Assembly (NCBI GenBank): GCA_003254905.1
Contig: QANU01065951.1
Coordinates: forward strand, 60,274 to 124,273
Source: Nissolia schottii
Lineage: Eukaryota > Streptophyta > Magnoliopsida > Fabales > Fabaceae
Direction: 5' to 3'
Length of the DNA stretch: 64,000 nucleotides
The notes under the pieces are model-generated. The model searched no databases, was not told the DNA's origin, and worked only from the letters and a program-made list of their open reading frames with translations. Of the stretch, positions 32,900-44,203 are shown piece after piece. Position 1 is the stretch's first letter; each line of letters starts with the position of its first letter. The translations under genes and the position numbers were made by a program.

Positions 32900-35800
32900 A
32901 TGATATACATCTTCTCCAGCTTTGAATGATTACATTAATCGAATCGTTAGCTCTCTATCTACATCATACACAGTATTTGCATGCTCAACTAGTATACTAA
33001 CAAAATGTTAGGGAGAAAACACCCAAAATGAAAAAAGTGGGAAAAAAATGATACAACAGCGAGCCAATCAGAAACGGCACAATATCAACATCCTCTGCTA
33101 CATCCTAGTACATCATTCAAACATAAGTTCTAAACAGTCTTCCACATTACAGACTTCAGCAAGTTAAACTCATTACATCAACAACTATGGTTTAATCATA
33201 TGCTAATAACTCAAACATAAATTCAAATGAAAAGCTAAAAAACTTCATAGCAAATGTTTCACTTGTCATTGTAAGAATAGGATTGACATGTCTTGGCTCC
33301 CAATATAGGCTTGATCCTCAAAAGCAACCCAGATTTTGAATGAACAGTTTCCTTTCTCAACACAGTTGTTCCTACATAACACAGAAACCCGTAACAAAAA
33401 TAGTTGCAATTCAGAAGGCATTAAAAATAAAGCAGCAGCAAAAACAGATTTAGATTTAACTCACATCAAGTCATTAGAATATTCATAAGTTTTGGGGGTA
33501 ACGGAGTACATAGAAAGTACATAAAAATCACAAGCAAAGTACACCTTCTATTTTCAGCCAACTGCAACACAGTAGTTTTAGGCCATAGAAATACAAATAA
33601 CTTCAAAATTTATTGGAAATGTTTAATAAAAACCATTCCTTAACCCAAAAAAAGATGAGCATCGCCCTAACCGGAGCTTTTAATCCTCAGTATTATGACA
33701 CATATTTTTCAACCCTTTTTCACATCCATGTCCAAAGACCCTTTTGAAGCTTAAATTATTTCTAATTGCATCTCAAACACATACATAAAAAAAGTATTTA
33801 AAAATACACTCCCATCTACAAAGTAATAAAGTGTAGTATTCTTTGCTAAGCTAAATATTTGAGAGAAAGACAAGGATTACCAACTATAGAAAGCTATGCA
33901 ATTGCAGATTACTTAAAGCATGAGTGTGTTTATTATATGCGTAACACGATATCATAATGTCTTCCATTAAAAACAAATGTAGCCATTAATAGATGTATGC
34001 ATGTTGCCACAGATAGTACATCCACCCGTGAATGTAGGACTTTGATATGATCAAGTATTCAACAAGTGTAGATCTACCACACTTGATAGGAGGTGGGAGC
34101 AAGTTTGTCAAAGTTCGTAATTCCTAACAGGAGCGGACAAGGTAGGTAGGGACGTAAAGCATAGGAACGTAGCACGGAATGGAAAGTTCCTACCTATTAC
34201 ATAATAATATATTTTAACAATATATATACTTGTATAACAATAAAAATAAGGGTAAATAATAACAAAATTAAAACTACATATTTAAATAGGCGAAGGCTTT
34301 AATGCACCAGATATATTCGGGAACATGATGCATCTTGTTATAAAAAAAATGGTATAGCATGGTCTATAAGGATTTTATGGTAAATTCACACCTTGTCTCC
34401 CTCTCCATCTCTTCTCCACTTCATTTCTTCCCCCATCTCTTATGGTCTCTTCCCCCTCCAAAGCATCCAACAGCACAACCCTAGACCTGCTCGCCTCCAT
34501 GAGCCGCCACCACCATCGTCATCGTCACCGCCCTCTTCCGCAGTGGAGGCCACAACAAGATCTGGCCTCCACCACCCCAAACCCGACCCCTAATCTTCTC
34601 AGCCTCCTTCCTCCCTCATCGACCACCTCGCCTCGGCGCCACCACCACCTAATCTCAACTACGAAGCCACTGTTACCAACATGAGTGCATAGAACCTCCT
34701 TAACTAGAATGATTATATGCAAGTGTGACAGATTATAAATTCCTTTAGTAATCTTAACTAGTGAAAGAAAACTTTTGACAATTGCTAGGTTTTTAGCAGA
34801 TGACAAACATATTTCCATTTAATCCAGAAATCATCAGTCAAACCTCAAACAGCAACCTTAAACAGAAGATAAGCTTGACCTTTAACTGATCAAGAAAAAT
34901 TATCATATCTAATCAATGGCAAACAACGCATCAACAGCACAGAGACACAGTCAGGCAGAAAAGCAATACAGCCTTACATAGTAGAGAAAATGCAAAATAA
35001 TACTATGCAGAATGGAGATACTTTATAAAAAAGTAAAAATGGTCCAAATTCTTAACACGGAACTTGAGCAGAACTTTTTGTAGTCTTACTTGGATAAAAG
35101 AATTGAACATGGTTATTCAAGTAATCCTACAGAAAATTTTAACCATGTTAAAATTTTACATTCTTTATCTGTAGGATTACATGGTTAAAATTTAGATCAA
35201 ATGATCAATGTAAACTTGGGAAACCTAGAAGAAAAGTCGTAAACTATAGCCAGCAAAAGAGAAGCCTGCCAATTCTTACTTTCTAGGTTTTATAAGAAAG
35301 AAGTATTAATCTTAAATATCATTTTTTAATTTAAAACTTTCGTTATTCCATTGTGCAGTTAAAATTGCATTGTAGCTAAAATTGCATTGCAGAACTTTAG
35401 CTACATTGTGTAGTTCAAATAAGCACAGCAGGTATGTACCCTAAAGCAAGAAATATAGATAGATATAAAAAATAAAATAAAAAATCCAATTAGCCAAGCA
35501 AATAAAGAATTGAAGTCTTAAAACTAACCATTCTCACAGATAAACAAAGCCATGCTCCTGACAAGAAGCAATTAGAACAAGTGATTGAAATAAAACAGCT
35601 GCTCAGCAACTTCTGGACCAGAGGAGCACAACCAGAGAGAATCCGAACAGGCATGTCAAATCCGGACTTTTTAGTTACTGTTCTTACCTTCCTCAGAGGA
35701 AAGTACACAGAAAAATAATTGAAATATGAAATTACTCAGAGGTCATCCGCCTCCTCTTCCCATAATCAGCATCCCTGGACCTAGAATGATGCTCCTCCTC

Positions 35801-38000
35801 TTGTGATAATCGTGATTTGCTGTGAGTCCTCGAGGACCGTCCTCTTTCCCACTCATCCTCATGCTCTGCTTCACGATCTCTGTATCTGTGATGATCCACA
35901 TATTTGTCCCTATCTTCCCTGTACCTGTCACGCTTATCCCTTTCCCGGTCACGCTCCCGATCACGCTCCCGAGATCGCTCCCGATCACGCTCTCGAGACT
36001 TCTCTCGAACCATTTCCCTGTCATCACGATGCCTTCTTTCTGACCATTCGTGGTCCAGGCCCATATCTTTTTCTCTAGGCGCATCTCTCTCATATCCTTG
36101 ATCTCTGTCATCCCTGTACCTTCGCTCAGAGGAACCAGACCAGTCCCTTTCTGATCCTCTATCTTTTTCCCTCATAGCATTAGGCCACCCAGTTCTATCA
36201 TGACTTGCCTCGCCATACTGATGGTCCGATGCAGCTTCCTCCCCATAACTCGACTCTCCAGCCCTGCCACCACCGTGCTCTTCACCACCCCATCCACCCA
36301 TACTTGGATCCGACCACATTCCCATATTAGGCCCATCCATACCCGATCCCGGCATCATCCCCATACCATTCACAGGCATTCCTCTCCCAAAAAAGGCTGG
36401 ATTAACATGAGGTGCTACTCCAGGCAAACCCACACCTCCAACACCAGGGAATGAAGGCAATATGCCAGAGAATGGTGGTGTCGGAGCACCCGGAAAGCCT
36501 CCATAACTGCCCATTCTACCAATGGGACCACCAAATGCAGGATCAAAGCCCTGATTCATCATTTGCTGAGGATGCATGAGCGGTGGAGTACCACCAATAC
36601 CCTGTCCAAATCCATTCCCACCATTTCCCATTATACCTCTGCCACCCATCCCGCCACCCCTACCCCTCATAGGATTAACAGGGCCCCTATTCCCCATGCC
36701 AGGATTATTCCCCCTCCCCCAGTTACCTCTCCCATAACCTCTATTGCCATCTCCGCCTTGGTAGTTACCACCTGTCGCAATGTTACTCCCACCAGGCTTA
36801 GGCCCCGCATCAGCAGTCCCCCTCCTACCCTGGGGAGCCGCAGAATGGGTCATCTGCTGATTCCTATTCATCTGAGCCTCCCCCATTTTCTTAACAGTAA
36901 AAGGCGACGCATAAGCAACAACACACGGCCTGCCATTAAACATGTGCCCATTCATCCCTTCCTTACAAGCAGTAGCAACAGAAGGATCATAAAACTCAAC
37001 CTGGCAATACCCTTTGGATTTTCCACTGGCTTTCTCGTCGAAAAACTTCACCTCCTTCACAGGCCCATACTTACAAAGCTCAGCCTCCAGCTCAGCATCA
37101 GTAGTCCACCAATGCAAATCACCCACAAACAATATAGTTCCCCCACCAGTGGCACCACCTCCACCACCAGCAGTACCGGCACCGCTGCCACTACCCACCA
37201 TAGCCACGGCTCCAGCTCCTGCAGTGTTAACAGGAGTAACAGCACTCACACTATTCCCAACCCCATTTCCACCAACCCTATTAACATCTCCTCCTGCAAC
37301 TCCACCAACACCAACACCAACACCAACACCTCCTGGCCTCACCAAACCCTCATTCCCAACAGAGCCAACAACTCCACCATGAGGCTGCTGCCCAATCCCC
37401 TGCACCGCAACACCATCATTGCCAATCTTCTGCTCAATCTCACTCAATTTCCCAGATGGCTGCCCCAACTCAACCCTAATTCCAGATCCAGCGCTCCCTT
37501 TGGCACCCAAATCGTTCCCTCTAAACCCCTGATTCTGAAACCCTGAAACCCTAGAACCACCATCCACAACCACACCACCAGCGCCCTCACCGACACTGCC
37601 ACCACCGACACCAGGTATCGAAACCACAGCTGCATCTTGTTGGGGCTTCTTGTTGTCCTGAACGGCGTCGTCGTTTCGAAGCCCTGGATCGTCGTTTTTG
37701 CGCAGTGATTGGAGGAAGCCCTCGCCGACGTTGACATCGTTGTAAAGGTCCTCGTAATCGTCGTCTTCCTCGCCCAAGAAACCATCGTCGGCGACGGCGG
37801 ATATAGCTTCGTTACGGTGGAACTGGTCCATGGGATCCCCGCTCTCACCGTACCCTCCCTCGCCCTCCTCCATTTTTGAGCTCTTTTTCACCCACCTTCT
37901 CTTTGTTCAGAGAAGAAAATTAGGGTTTGCAGTGAAGAGTGTGATATCAAGATTGAAGTGGAAGCAAGTGGGGACAAAACGCAGCGTATAGAGAAAGAGA
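32900..38000 (-). repeat. left arm of a 5-kb inverted duplication
   Basis: Reading the minus strand from about 38000 down to 32900, the sequence matches the plus strand from about 47345 to 52385: leader (TACGCTGCGTTTTG), whole CDS, 3' untranslated region (CCAGAAGTTG, AGGAGCATGGCTT), and distal blocks such as TTTGAATGATGTA and GCAGAGGATGTTGAT. The outer limit is AATCATTCAAAGCTGGAGA near 32905-32925. The arm contains one CFIm68-like gene. Within the arm, about 33960-34700 has little match and looks like an insertion with CT-rich low-complexity DNA. Confidence 0.85.
35732..37873 (-). CDS. CFIM68: CFIm68/CPSF6-like pre-mRNA 3'-end processing factor, copy A
   Basis: The intronless coding frame gives 713 residues. 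Order: an acidic N-terminus (DDDYEDLYNDVNVGEGFLQSLR, about 35-60); a glycine/valine-rich linker; one RRM at about 248-328 with RNP2 ILFVGDL, the CPSF6 hallmark WWTTDAEL and RNP1-like KGYCQVEF; a G/M/P-rich region with RGRGGGMGGRG; and a C-terminal R-D/R-E/R-S repeat tail. In animals this protein binds CFIm25 at UGUA sites and guides poly(A) site choice; plant members of this family are thought to act the same way in the nucleus. I start at the ATG at 37873 because the other copy starts at the same point; an in-frame GTG six codons upstream lies in the 5' UTR. It forms a head-to-head pair with the copy at 47538. The RD repeat codons are repetitive at DNA level, so antisense frames there are shadows. 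Confidence 0.92.
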   Translation of the reverse strand: MEEGEGGYGESGDPMDQFHRNEAISAVADDGFLGEEDDDYEDLYNDVNVGEGFLQSLRKNDDPGLRNDDAVQDNKKPQQDAAVVSIPGVGGGSVGEGAGGVVVDGGSRVSGFQNQGFRGNDLGAKGSAGSGIRVELGQPSGKLSEIEQKIGNDGVAVQGIGQQPHGGVVGSVGNEGLVRPGGVGVGVGVGGVAGGDVNRVGGNGVGNSVSAVTPVNTAGAGAVAMVGSGSGAGTAGGGGGATGGGTILFVGDLHWWTTDAELEAELCKYGPVKEVKFFDEKASGKSKGYCQVEFYDPSVATACKEGMNGHMFNGRPCVVAYASPFTVKKMGEAQMNRNQQMTHSAAPQGRRGTADAGPKPGGSNIATGGNYQGGDGNRGYGRGNWGRGNNPGMGNRGPVNPMRGRGGGMGGRGIMGNGGNGFGQGIGGTPPLMHPQQMMNQGFDPAFGGPIGRMGSYGGFPGAPTPPFSGILPSFPGVGGVGLPGVAPHVNPAFFGRGMPVNGMGMMPGSGMDGPNMGMWSDPSMGGWGGEEHGGGRAGESSYGEEAASDHQYGEASHDRTGWPNAMREKDRGSERDWSGSSERRYRDDRDQGYERDAPREKDMGLDHEWSERRHRDDREMVREKSRERDRERSRERDRERDRERDKRDRYREDRDKYVDHHRYRDREAEHEDEWERGRSSRTHSKSRLSQEEEHHSRSRDADYGKRRRMTSE

Positions 38001-38029
38001 CTGTGATTTTCGGGAACCAACGACCTAAT

Positions 38030-38395
38030 AAAACAAAAAACTCAATGGTTGTTTGGATTGAATTTTTAAAAAATTACCATTTTTATAAGAAAAATAAGTG
38101 TTTAAATATAATTTTATAAAAAATAATAAAATTAAAATATCACTTTTTTTTAACTTAAGAAAGATATTTTTTTTTGTTAGACATATTATATGTTTTTTAA
38201 TAATAGTTGAATAGGACTCTTTTAATTTATTTTTTGACACAGAATTAAAAAAGTTATCATTTGAGCTACTAGCTTTTTGGAAAGTATCACATTTTTTTTT
38301 CAAGTTTGTAATGTTTCACTTCTAAAATGAAGTGAAAGTAGATGACGATTTTAGTTAGAGTATTTTACAAGTGCAAAATAGAACTCTTAAAAACT
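38030..38395. other. AT-rich upstream flank of CFIm68 copy A
   Basis: The sequence lacks the similarity to copy B that holds across the leader, so the duplication ends here or the flank was replaced. A small TIR-less AT-rich stretch with T runs is all that is visible; no TATA box stands out. Confidence 0.4.
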
Positions 38396-38399
38396 CTTA

Positions 38400-39105
38400 T
38401 ACCACAATTTGTGGGCATGTGTCTTAACTTTAGTGCCTTGCCACATCCAAAACAAACATTCTTCTCGTACGAGCACTCACCTTTATGGATTTTCCTATAA
38501 GTGCGGCATGGAGGAATAATGTCATTCCTAGGAGGTTGATTTGATTGCCTTTAGGGTGTGGGGCCCTTGCCCCTGTTGTGAAGGACCTTATCTCTGTTGT
38601 GGAGGACCTTGCCTATGATGACCTTGTCTTTGCTGGGGAGGACCCTACCTTAGCTCATGAGAGCCCTACCCCTAGAACTGTCTCCCTTGGAATCCTTGGT
38701 TCTCTGAAATAGTTTCTTCTGTAAGGGTCCTTAGGGTGGAACCTGTGCTTGTCTCTTACTGAATGTCGCAGTCCTCTGAATAGACACCTTTCGGTTGCAT
38801 TCTTCTTGAATGCAACACTTGTTGACTAATGTTGAATAATCCCTGATCCAATGCATTGCTATACTCTGTTGTAGCTCCGCCATTAGCCCTATTTCATAAT
38901 TTACACAATTTCATTCCTCGATTGGGTTCACCTTGTAAGTGGACGAAAATTTGCACAATCCCTCGAACTTGGTCGTGTACTCAGCCACTGACAACTCCCT
39001 TGGTCAGCTTCAGGAACTCCACCTATTTGGCATTCCTGGCTGAAACTGAAAAGTACTTTGCGTAGAATTTTGTCTTGAACAACTCATAGGTGATGTCAGT
39101 TACTT
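38400..39105 (-). pseudogene. Ty3-gypsy gag relic (Tekay/Del-like), many stops
   Basis: Minus-strand translation shows the gag core pattern (ELFKTKFYAKYF, then an EFLKLT segment), a Q/G/P-rich linker with repeated GPPQQRQG, and a CCHC-type zinc-knuckle region with CFxCGK remains. It is broken by more than ten stop codons and several frame changes. The amino-terminal part of gag and the primer-binding site are missing. The relic runs almost directly into LTR sequence at about 39250, which implies a deletion between gag and the middle of the LTR. Confidence 0.7.
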
Positions 39106-39249
39106 TTGCACGCCCCTTACCGGGCGGCCTTAACTTTCATTCTGTTGACATAAACTTTAATTTCTGCTTTCTCTTCATCTTTAAATCCAGGCAAAGCCCG
39201 CGTTCAGGTCTAAGCCTGTGTTTCTTAATCTTTGGACCAATTTATCTTG

Positions 39250-40794
39250 CTAAACTGGCAGGGACTTGTCAGGTGTGACGTGCCAAGAGAGGGGGATTCC
39301 CTATTATGTATCTATGTACTTTCCTTCAAGGTATACCGAGCTCTTGTCGACAGGAACCTTCTTAAGAAACTTCCTTGTTCCCTAGGGTTCAATTATGATC
39401 TTCGGTTAAGATTAGGCAATAAGATTCTAGTGATCTAGGGTTGTCCTATAGGCCTAGTGACAACTGAGTCCTCATGATGCATGACAACATAAATAAAGCT
39501 CATAACATGTACCGCACATACATATACATAAAGAAAACTTGATACTGGAGGCTAAAATCCTAGGTCATTCGAATGACACCTTCAGGTCATTTGAATGGCA
39601 CTGAGTTCTAGCTATTGGGATTGTGCAAAAGGATGGGTCATTCGAATGACCTATGAGTGGTCATTCGAATGATTCTGGCCTTATCCTTTTAAATTGATAT
39701 AGTGAGGTTTCATCTGAATGACCAAGGCTTGGACATTCGAATGACTTGCCTTTGTGACCTCAAAAAATACTAGTTTCCACGACTCATTCGAATGACCCTA
39801 AGGTAGTCATTCGAATGACCCAGGTTCTTTAACACTATTTTTCCAAATTCCTTCGTGGTTCATTCGGATGACCCTAGGGGTGGTCATTCAAATGACCACT
39901 GACCTGTAACAGGTTATGATGATTTTCTTAACTCCCATCCATGCACCAACCCTTTTCCATACATCAAACAACACAAACAACTCACATAGGTCACCAAGAG
40001 GTGATTTAGGCCTAGCTTCCCACCGTCATAGATGGTTGAATGTTGAAGAGGAATGCTTGGGAATCCAAGCCTTGCTTTCTCCTTTCACCAAGATGCGAAA
40101 CTTGGAAAAATGATGATGATGATGATTCAAGGGAAGTGCAATAGGATAGCAAGAGTGCCTAAATTTCTTGAAAGCAAGGTGGTGTTCTTAAGGCTTGGCC
40201 CTTTGGCCTTAGAGTGAGTAAGAAAATGAAGTAAGGTGGAGAAGAGAATGGGTGGAAGAAGCTGTAGAAAGCTCACGGTTTTGTGAGAAATTCTAGGGGA
40301 AAATTTAATAAAAATGAATAAAGAATGATTTGATGGGGTAAGGCGTAAATAGTGATAGGTATGGTTTGGAGTAAGGTGGTGTAAGGGAGTTGTTGGTGAG
40401 GGTATGGCCTTGTGATTATGCATGGCAGATTTGGGAAAAATTCTCCCAAAATGGTTATGTTTTTATCAAGTTTACGGTTGTCCAAAAATTATTCCGGACA
40501 CACCATCGTGATCTACTAATTTTCCTGATTAGTAGTTTAAGTCTAGTTAAGGTATCCCGAGATTTCTTTTCTTATTAGTGTATTTTATGGACATTTTTGG
40601 TATCCGAAAAAATTCCAAATCAGTCCAAAAATAGTCCTGAGTCTCGAGAAAGTCTGTGGGATCGCGAGACCCAAGTTTGACCGGGTTTTTACGGATTAAA
40701 CTCGACCATCTAATTTTTTCTTGTCTTGGCTTTAATCGGACTGTAATTATTTATTTGACAAGATTTCCATAAGGGAAAAATCCGGGATGTTACA
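39250..40794 (-). mobile_element. partial Ty3-gypsy LTR (promoter-side part)
   Basis: This matches the right-hand 2.6 kb of the solo LTR: GTGCCAAGAGAG, TTCAATT(A/T)TGATC, GTTGTCC...GACAAC, GTCCTCATGATGCATGA, CACCAAG(A/G)GGTGA, and the terminus AAGGGAAAAA(TCC)GGGATGTTACA ending at 40794. It lacks the left third of the LTR. It carries a palindrome array at 39563-39897 whose motif differs from that of the other copies. ORFs inside, such as a 98-codon minus frame at 40127-40423, are not supported as genes. Confidence 0.75.
39563..39897. repeat. array of ten paired palindromes, core TCATTCGAATGA
   Basis: Ten copies or near-copies of GGTCATTCGAATGACC have centres at about 39570, 39592, 39643, 39666, 39715, 39738, 39789, 39812, 39865 and 39889. 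They form five pairs, 22-24 bp within a pair and 72-76 bp from pair to pair. The spacers are not conserved. The 12-bp core is a perfect palindrome. The array lies in the LTR part that corresponds to 44204-44470 of the solo LTR. Confidence 0.9.
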
Positions 40795-40796
40795 TG

Positions 40797-41110
40797 TATG
40801 GTGGGTGATGTTTATGTGAAACAGAATGAGTATTTGGGTTTGTATGGGGATAGGTTTGAAAGGGTGTGAATTGATTGACATTTGAGGAAGAATAGGTATT
40901 AGAATGCCCACCTCTAGCCATGGATGCTACACCAAGCTTATGATACCATTAAAAGAAAATGAAAGTTTAGAAAATTGAAGAGAATAACGTTTTTGTAATG
41001 GTTAACTTCATTTTTTAGCTTAATTCATTCAATGATGACAAAGGCAAAATACACACATAAAAGAGTCACAAAAGGGGCGTGAGCAGATCAATGCCAACAA
41101 ACCCAATTAT
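40797..41110 (-). mobile_element. possible Ty1-copia LTR/primer-binding-site remnant
   Basis: On the minus strand TGGTATCATAAGCTTGG (about 40936-40952) resembles an initiator-Met tRNA primer-binding site. It sits beside an LTR-like AT-rich stretch with a TCATTGAATGAATTAAGC-type sequence. No coding part or second LTR is visible, so this is tentative. Confidence 0.3.
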
Positions 41111-41575
41111 GTTAACTACAAAATCAAGAAAGAATATTTACACAAGAAAACATCCCTAAAAATGTGGATCTTATCCTCTAGATATTTTGATTATTGAGGT
41201 TGCTTCTTGCATTGCTGGTCCACCGTGCTCTTAATTTTAGCATGGGCCAGATGTTGGGTCATTGTATGGTCTTTTATAATCTAAAGAAACAAAGGGAATA
41301 TCATAATAATAAGAACATTTTTTATATTAAATCTAATCAATTTTATTACAATACTAAAATTCTTCTAACTCTTTTTTTTTGTGGATATATCTTTTAACTC
41401 CATTAATATTACTTTACGAGTTAGACATATAAAATAATTTATTTTGATTATAGAGTAAAAAAGTTCATAAATTAATATTAAACTCTACTCTTGATTTCTT
41501 TTTTCAATAAAACTCTACTCTTGATTATTATTATTATGTATGTAATAATAATCAATGTAATCGATATTGTAGATG

Positions 41576-41741
41576 AGGAATGCTAAATGTACAACAAAAT
41601 TTGGACAATCATCATACAACTCCCTCACAAAAGCATGAATCCCACCATGCTCACATTTTCTCTCTCTATGGTGGGATCCATGCTTTTGTCATAGAGTTGC
41701 CTAGTTGTTATCCAAATTTTGTTGTACAAATAGCATTCTTG
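41576..41741. mobile_element. foldback MITE, about 165 bp
   Basis: The two halves are nearly perfect inverted copies: the left has AGGAATGCTAAATGTACAAC, AAAATTTGGA, AAAAGCATGAATCCCACCAT, and the right the reverse complement of these (ATGGTGGGATCCATGCTTTT, TCCAAATTTTGTTGTACAAA, AGCATTCTT). Only about 20 bp lie between. No clear target duplication was found, so the superfamily is open, although a Mutator-like origin is possible. Confidence 0.85.
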
Positions 41742-42601
41742 ACCATAGATAACTGAGAAAAGTGCCAACTAGGTCCTTGAAAATTGACCTAAGTGCCAAC
41801 TAAGTTCTTGAAAAACAAATAAAGTGCCAATTTGGTCCCTGAAGTTTATAAACATTTCCCACGTTGGTCCCTTGGTTTGTGAGGCCATTAACTGACGCTA
41901 ATGTGTTTGTCAACCCCTTTGTTGTCTCTCATCTCTCTCTTAGTCATCCCTTGAAATCTCTAAACTACCTCACACATCCATCAAATTCCCAAACTACCAT
42001 TCTTATTCTTCCCCTACCCTAACCAACCATCACTATCCCCTTCTTCTTCCACCACCAGCCCAACCACCACCCCTACCCCCCAACATCTCACAAAGCACCA
42101 CACCTTACTTCCACCACCACATCCTATCCCCACAACCATCCTTTTTCTTCTTCCTCCCCCCAATATTCACCCCACCACCAACTCTATAGCTACTCTGCCA
42201 CCACCATCGCACCCCATAACCACCATCCATAAAGAAAATCAACCTTTAAATATTCACTATCCATTTTAAACACATTCACAACAACACAACACCTACAAAT
42301 TTTGAAGAAGAAGCACAACCACATTCACCTTCAATTTACAGAGATAAACACAAATAGAACAAAGCACACATCAATAACATTAACCATGACACCCTCACCT
42401 TCAATCTCGCCCCCTCACCCCAGCCAAAACAACACCACAGAACACCACTAGTCAAACCCCCACCTTCACCATAAACACCAACCACCAATCTCACCCCTCC
42501 CCCACCATTACACATAAACCACTCGCGACCACTAGTGGCTCCATCCTACCACCTAAACATATCACCACCTAACCCTTGCAACTACAATACCAAAACCAAC
42601 C

Positions 42602-42606
42602 ACTGC
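42602..42606. repeat. target site duplication ACTGC, left copy
   Basis: ACTGC directly precedes the TGTAACACCC start of the solo LTR and is repeated directly after its end at 46535-46539, as expected for a 5-bp duplication made by a Ty3-gypsy integrase. Confidence 0.85.
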
Positions 42607-43668
42607 TGTAACACCCTAGCTAACTGCATACCCTTGAGTAGTATACAATGCTCACTAGGTTGTTAATCATTTGGTGGGATTACTTACAGTCCTTTATTAT
42701 CTTTCAAAAATACAAGATTAAGGAAAATATGGATCATTTTAAAAAAATTTCTGCTGAGTGCTTATTCATAAAATATGAGCCTTGTGTGAAAAAGATGTAT
42801 GATACAAGCGATAAAGCCATGGGCTTACTAATATTCATTATCCCTAGTCTAAGCAGTTATATAATCAATACATGGTCCGTCACAGATGAGTACAACAAAT
42901 AACATAATATTATAATAAAGTTACATATACATGCCATAGTCATTCATATACATAATAAAAGTTCATCTAGCGTACAACTAGCCAAGCATGTCTTCATAGC
43001 CTTGAAGATCTGTCTGCCCATCATCGGTGGCTTATCCTCCGTTATTTTCTGATCCTCTTATTGCTTATCATAGCTCACGTCTGCCCCTGAAAGCATAAGT
43101 GAGTGGGGGTGAGAACATTCGTCCTCAGTGGTTTACCTTAGCGTCGGGGTATTTCTTTAACTCACTTATGAACCAGGCCGCTCAGGAGATCTCTATGTTT
43201 ACATGCATACAAACATCCTACTGATTATTATCTTGCCTAGAATCCTGAAAGGCTTTATCTATGTTACTAGGTGACTGGGGATCTAGTCTTTCTTATCTAA
43301 GTTCTCGTACTTGTTAACTTTTCTTGCGTACATACATAGCCATCTCGAGCGTTTTCTTGACGGTACTTACTCCATACATATACTTACATACCTTATCATA
43401 AACTTATACATCATATACTCATTCATCATATCATGGCATATTCATTCATTTCCTACTTTATGCATAGGATTCTCTTACGTATACCGGCTCACCCGGGTTA
43501 GCGTCCTTCTTTTCTTTTCTTACGCGTCCTTTTTCTCTTTTCTTACGCATACCGGCTCACCCGGGTTAGCGTCTTTTCATCTAGTCCTTCGCTCATATAG
43601 CCGTGGCCAAACGACTACAACCACTTCTGTTACCAACTTGACGACGACACAGCTGCGCTCACACCAGA

Positions 43669-43683
43669 GTGGTTGCTAACCAC
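43669..43683. other. conserved small hairpin in the LTR leader
   Basis: GTGGT-TGCTA-ACCAC can form a 5-bp stem. The LTR copy at the right end of the window has GTGGT-AGCTA-ACCAC at 63919-63933, keeping the stem while the loop differs. It is short, so pairing by chance is possible. Confidence 0.45.
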
Positions 43684-44009
43684 CGATAGGATCTAGTGTC
43701 CATCGGCGCCAATCAAGTGGGCTAACCTCCACTAGGTAGGAGGCAGGGGCTGGCCCTTGCGACGCAAGCAAGCGTTGGACTCATACATCATCATAATCAT
43801 AACTTAGGTGTGACGTCACCCTTTCTCATTCATCTTTCTTTACTTTCATTTTTTCTTTTCTTTCATCATCATCAACCAATCCACCCTTTTAGGACTGGTG
43901 AGGGGCGTGTCTGCCAAGAGAGATACTTACCATCATATAGCTACATACTTGTTCCCTAATGTTCAATTTTGATCTTTAAGTTTTACGTGATTAATCTCTA
44001 GTGCACTAA

Positions 44010-44035
44010 GGTTGTCCTAACACTTATTGACAACC
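44010..44035. other. conserved hairpin before the CTCATGATGCATGA box of the LTR leader
   Basis: GGTTGTC (44010-44016) can pair with GACAACC (44029-44035), leaving a 12-nt loop. The copy at 39440-39464 keeps GTTGTC...GACAAC with a different loop. In both copies GTCCTCATGATGCATGA follows within a few bases. The stem and the box are the best conserved blocks between the two LTRs. Confidence 0.55.
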
Positions 44036-44203
44036 TGGTCCTCATGATGCATGATAACACAAGCATTTCTAAACATAATTATTCTACATGCAATGTTCCA
44101 CATACATCCTATCTATTACATACATCCATCACGTACATCAATTAAATCTTTGCTTGTTGGACTATGTGCCCAAGACAGTTTCCATGAGTTTCCTGCCTCA
44201 CAG

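Noticed and set aside
34393-34684. CT-rich overlapping frames in the left arm
   Set aside because: Low-complexity DNA, not conserved in the right arm, no recognisable protein.
36563-37546. 327-codon plus-strand frame opposite CFIm68 copy A
   Set aside because: Shadow of the glycine-rich coding strand; the same shadow appears opposite copy B.
37874-37891. Six-codon N-terminal extension of CFIm68 copy A
   Set aside because: It needs a GTG start and lies in the leader; copy B starts at the equivalent ATG.
39563-39897. CRISPR-like array
   Set aside because: Regular spacing of short palindromes could suggest it, but this is plant LTR DNA, the repeats are only 12-16 bp with variable copies, and no cas genes exist here.
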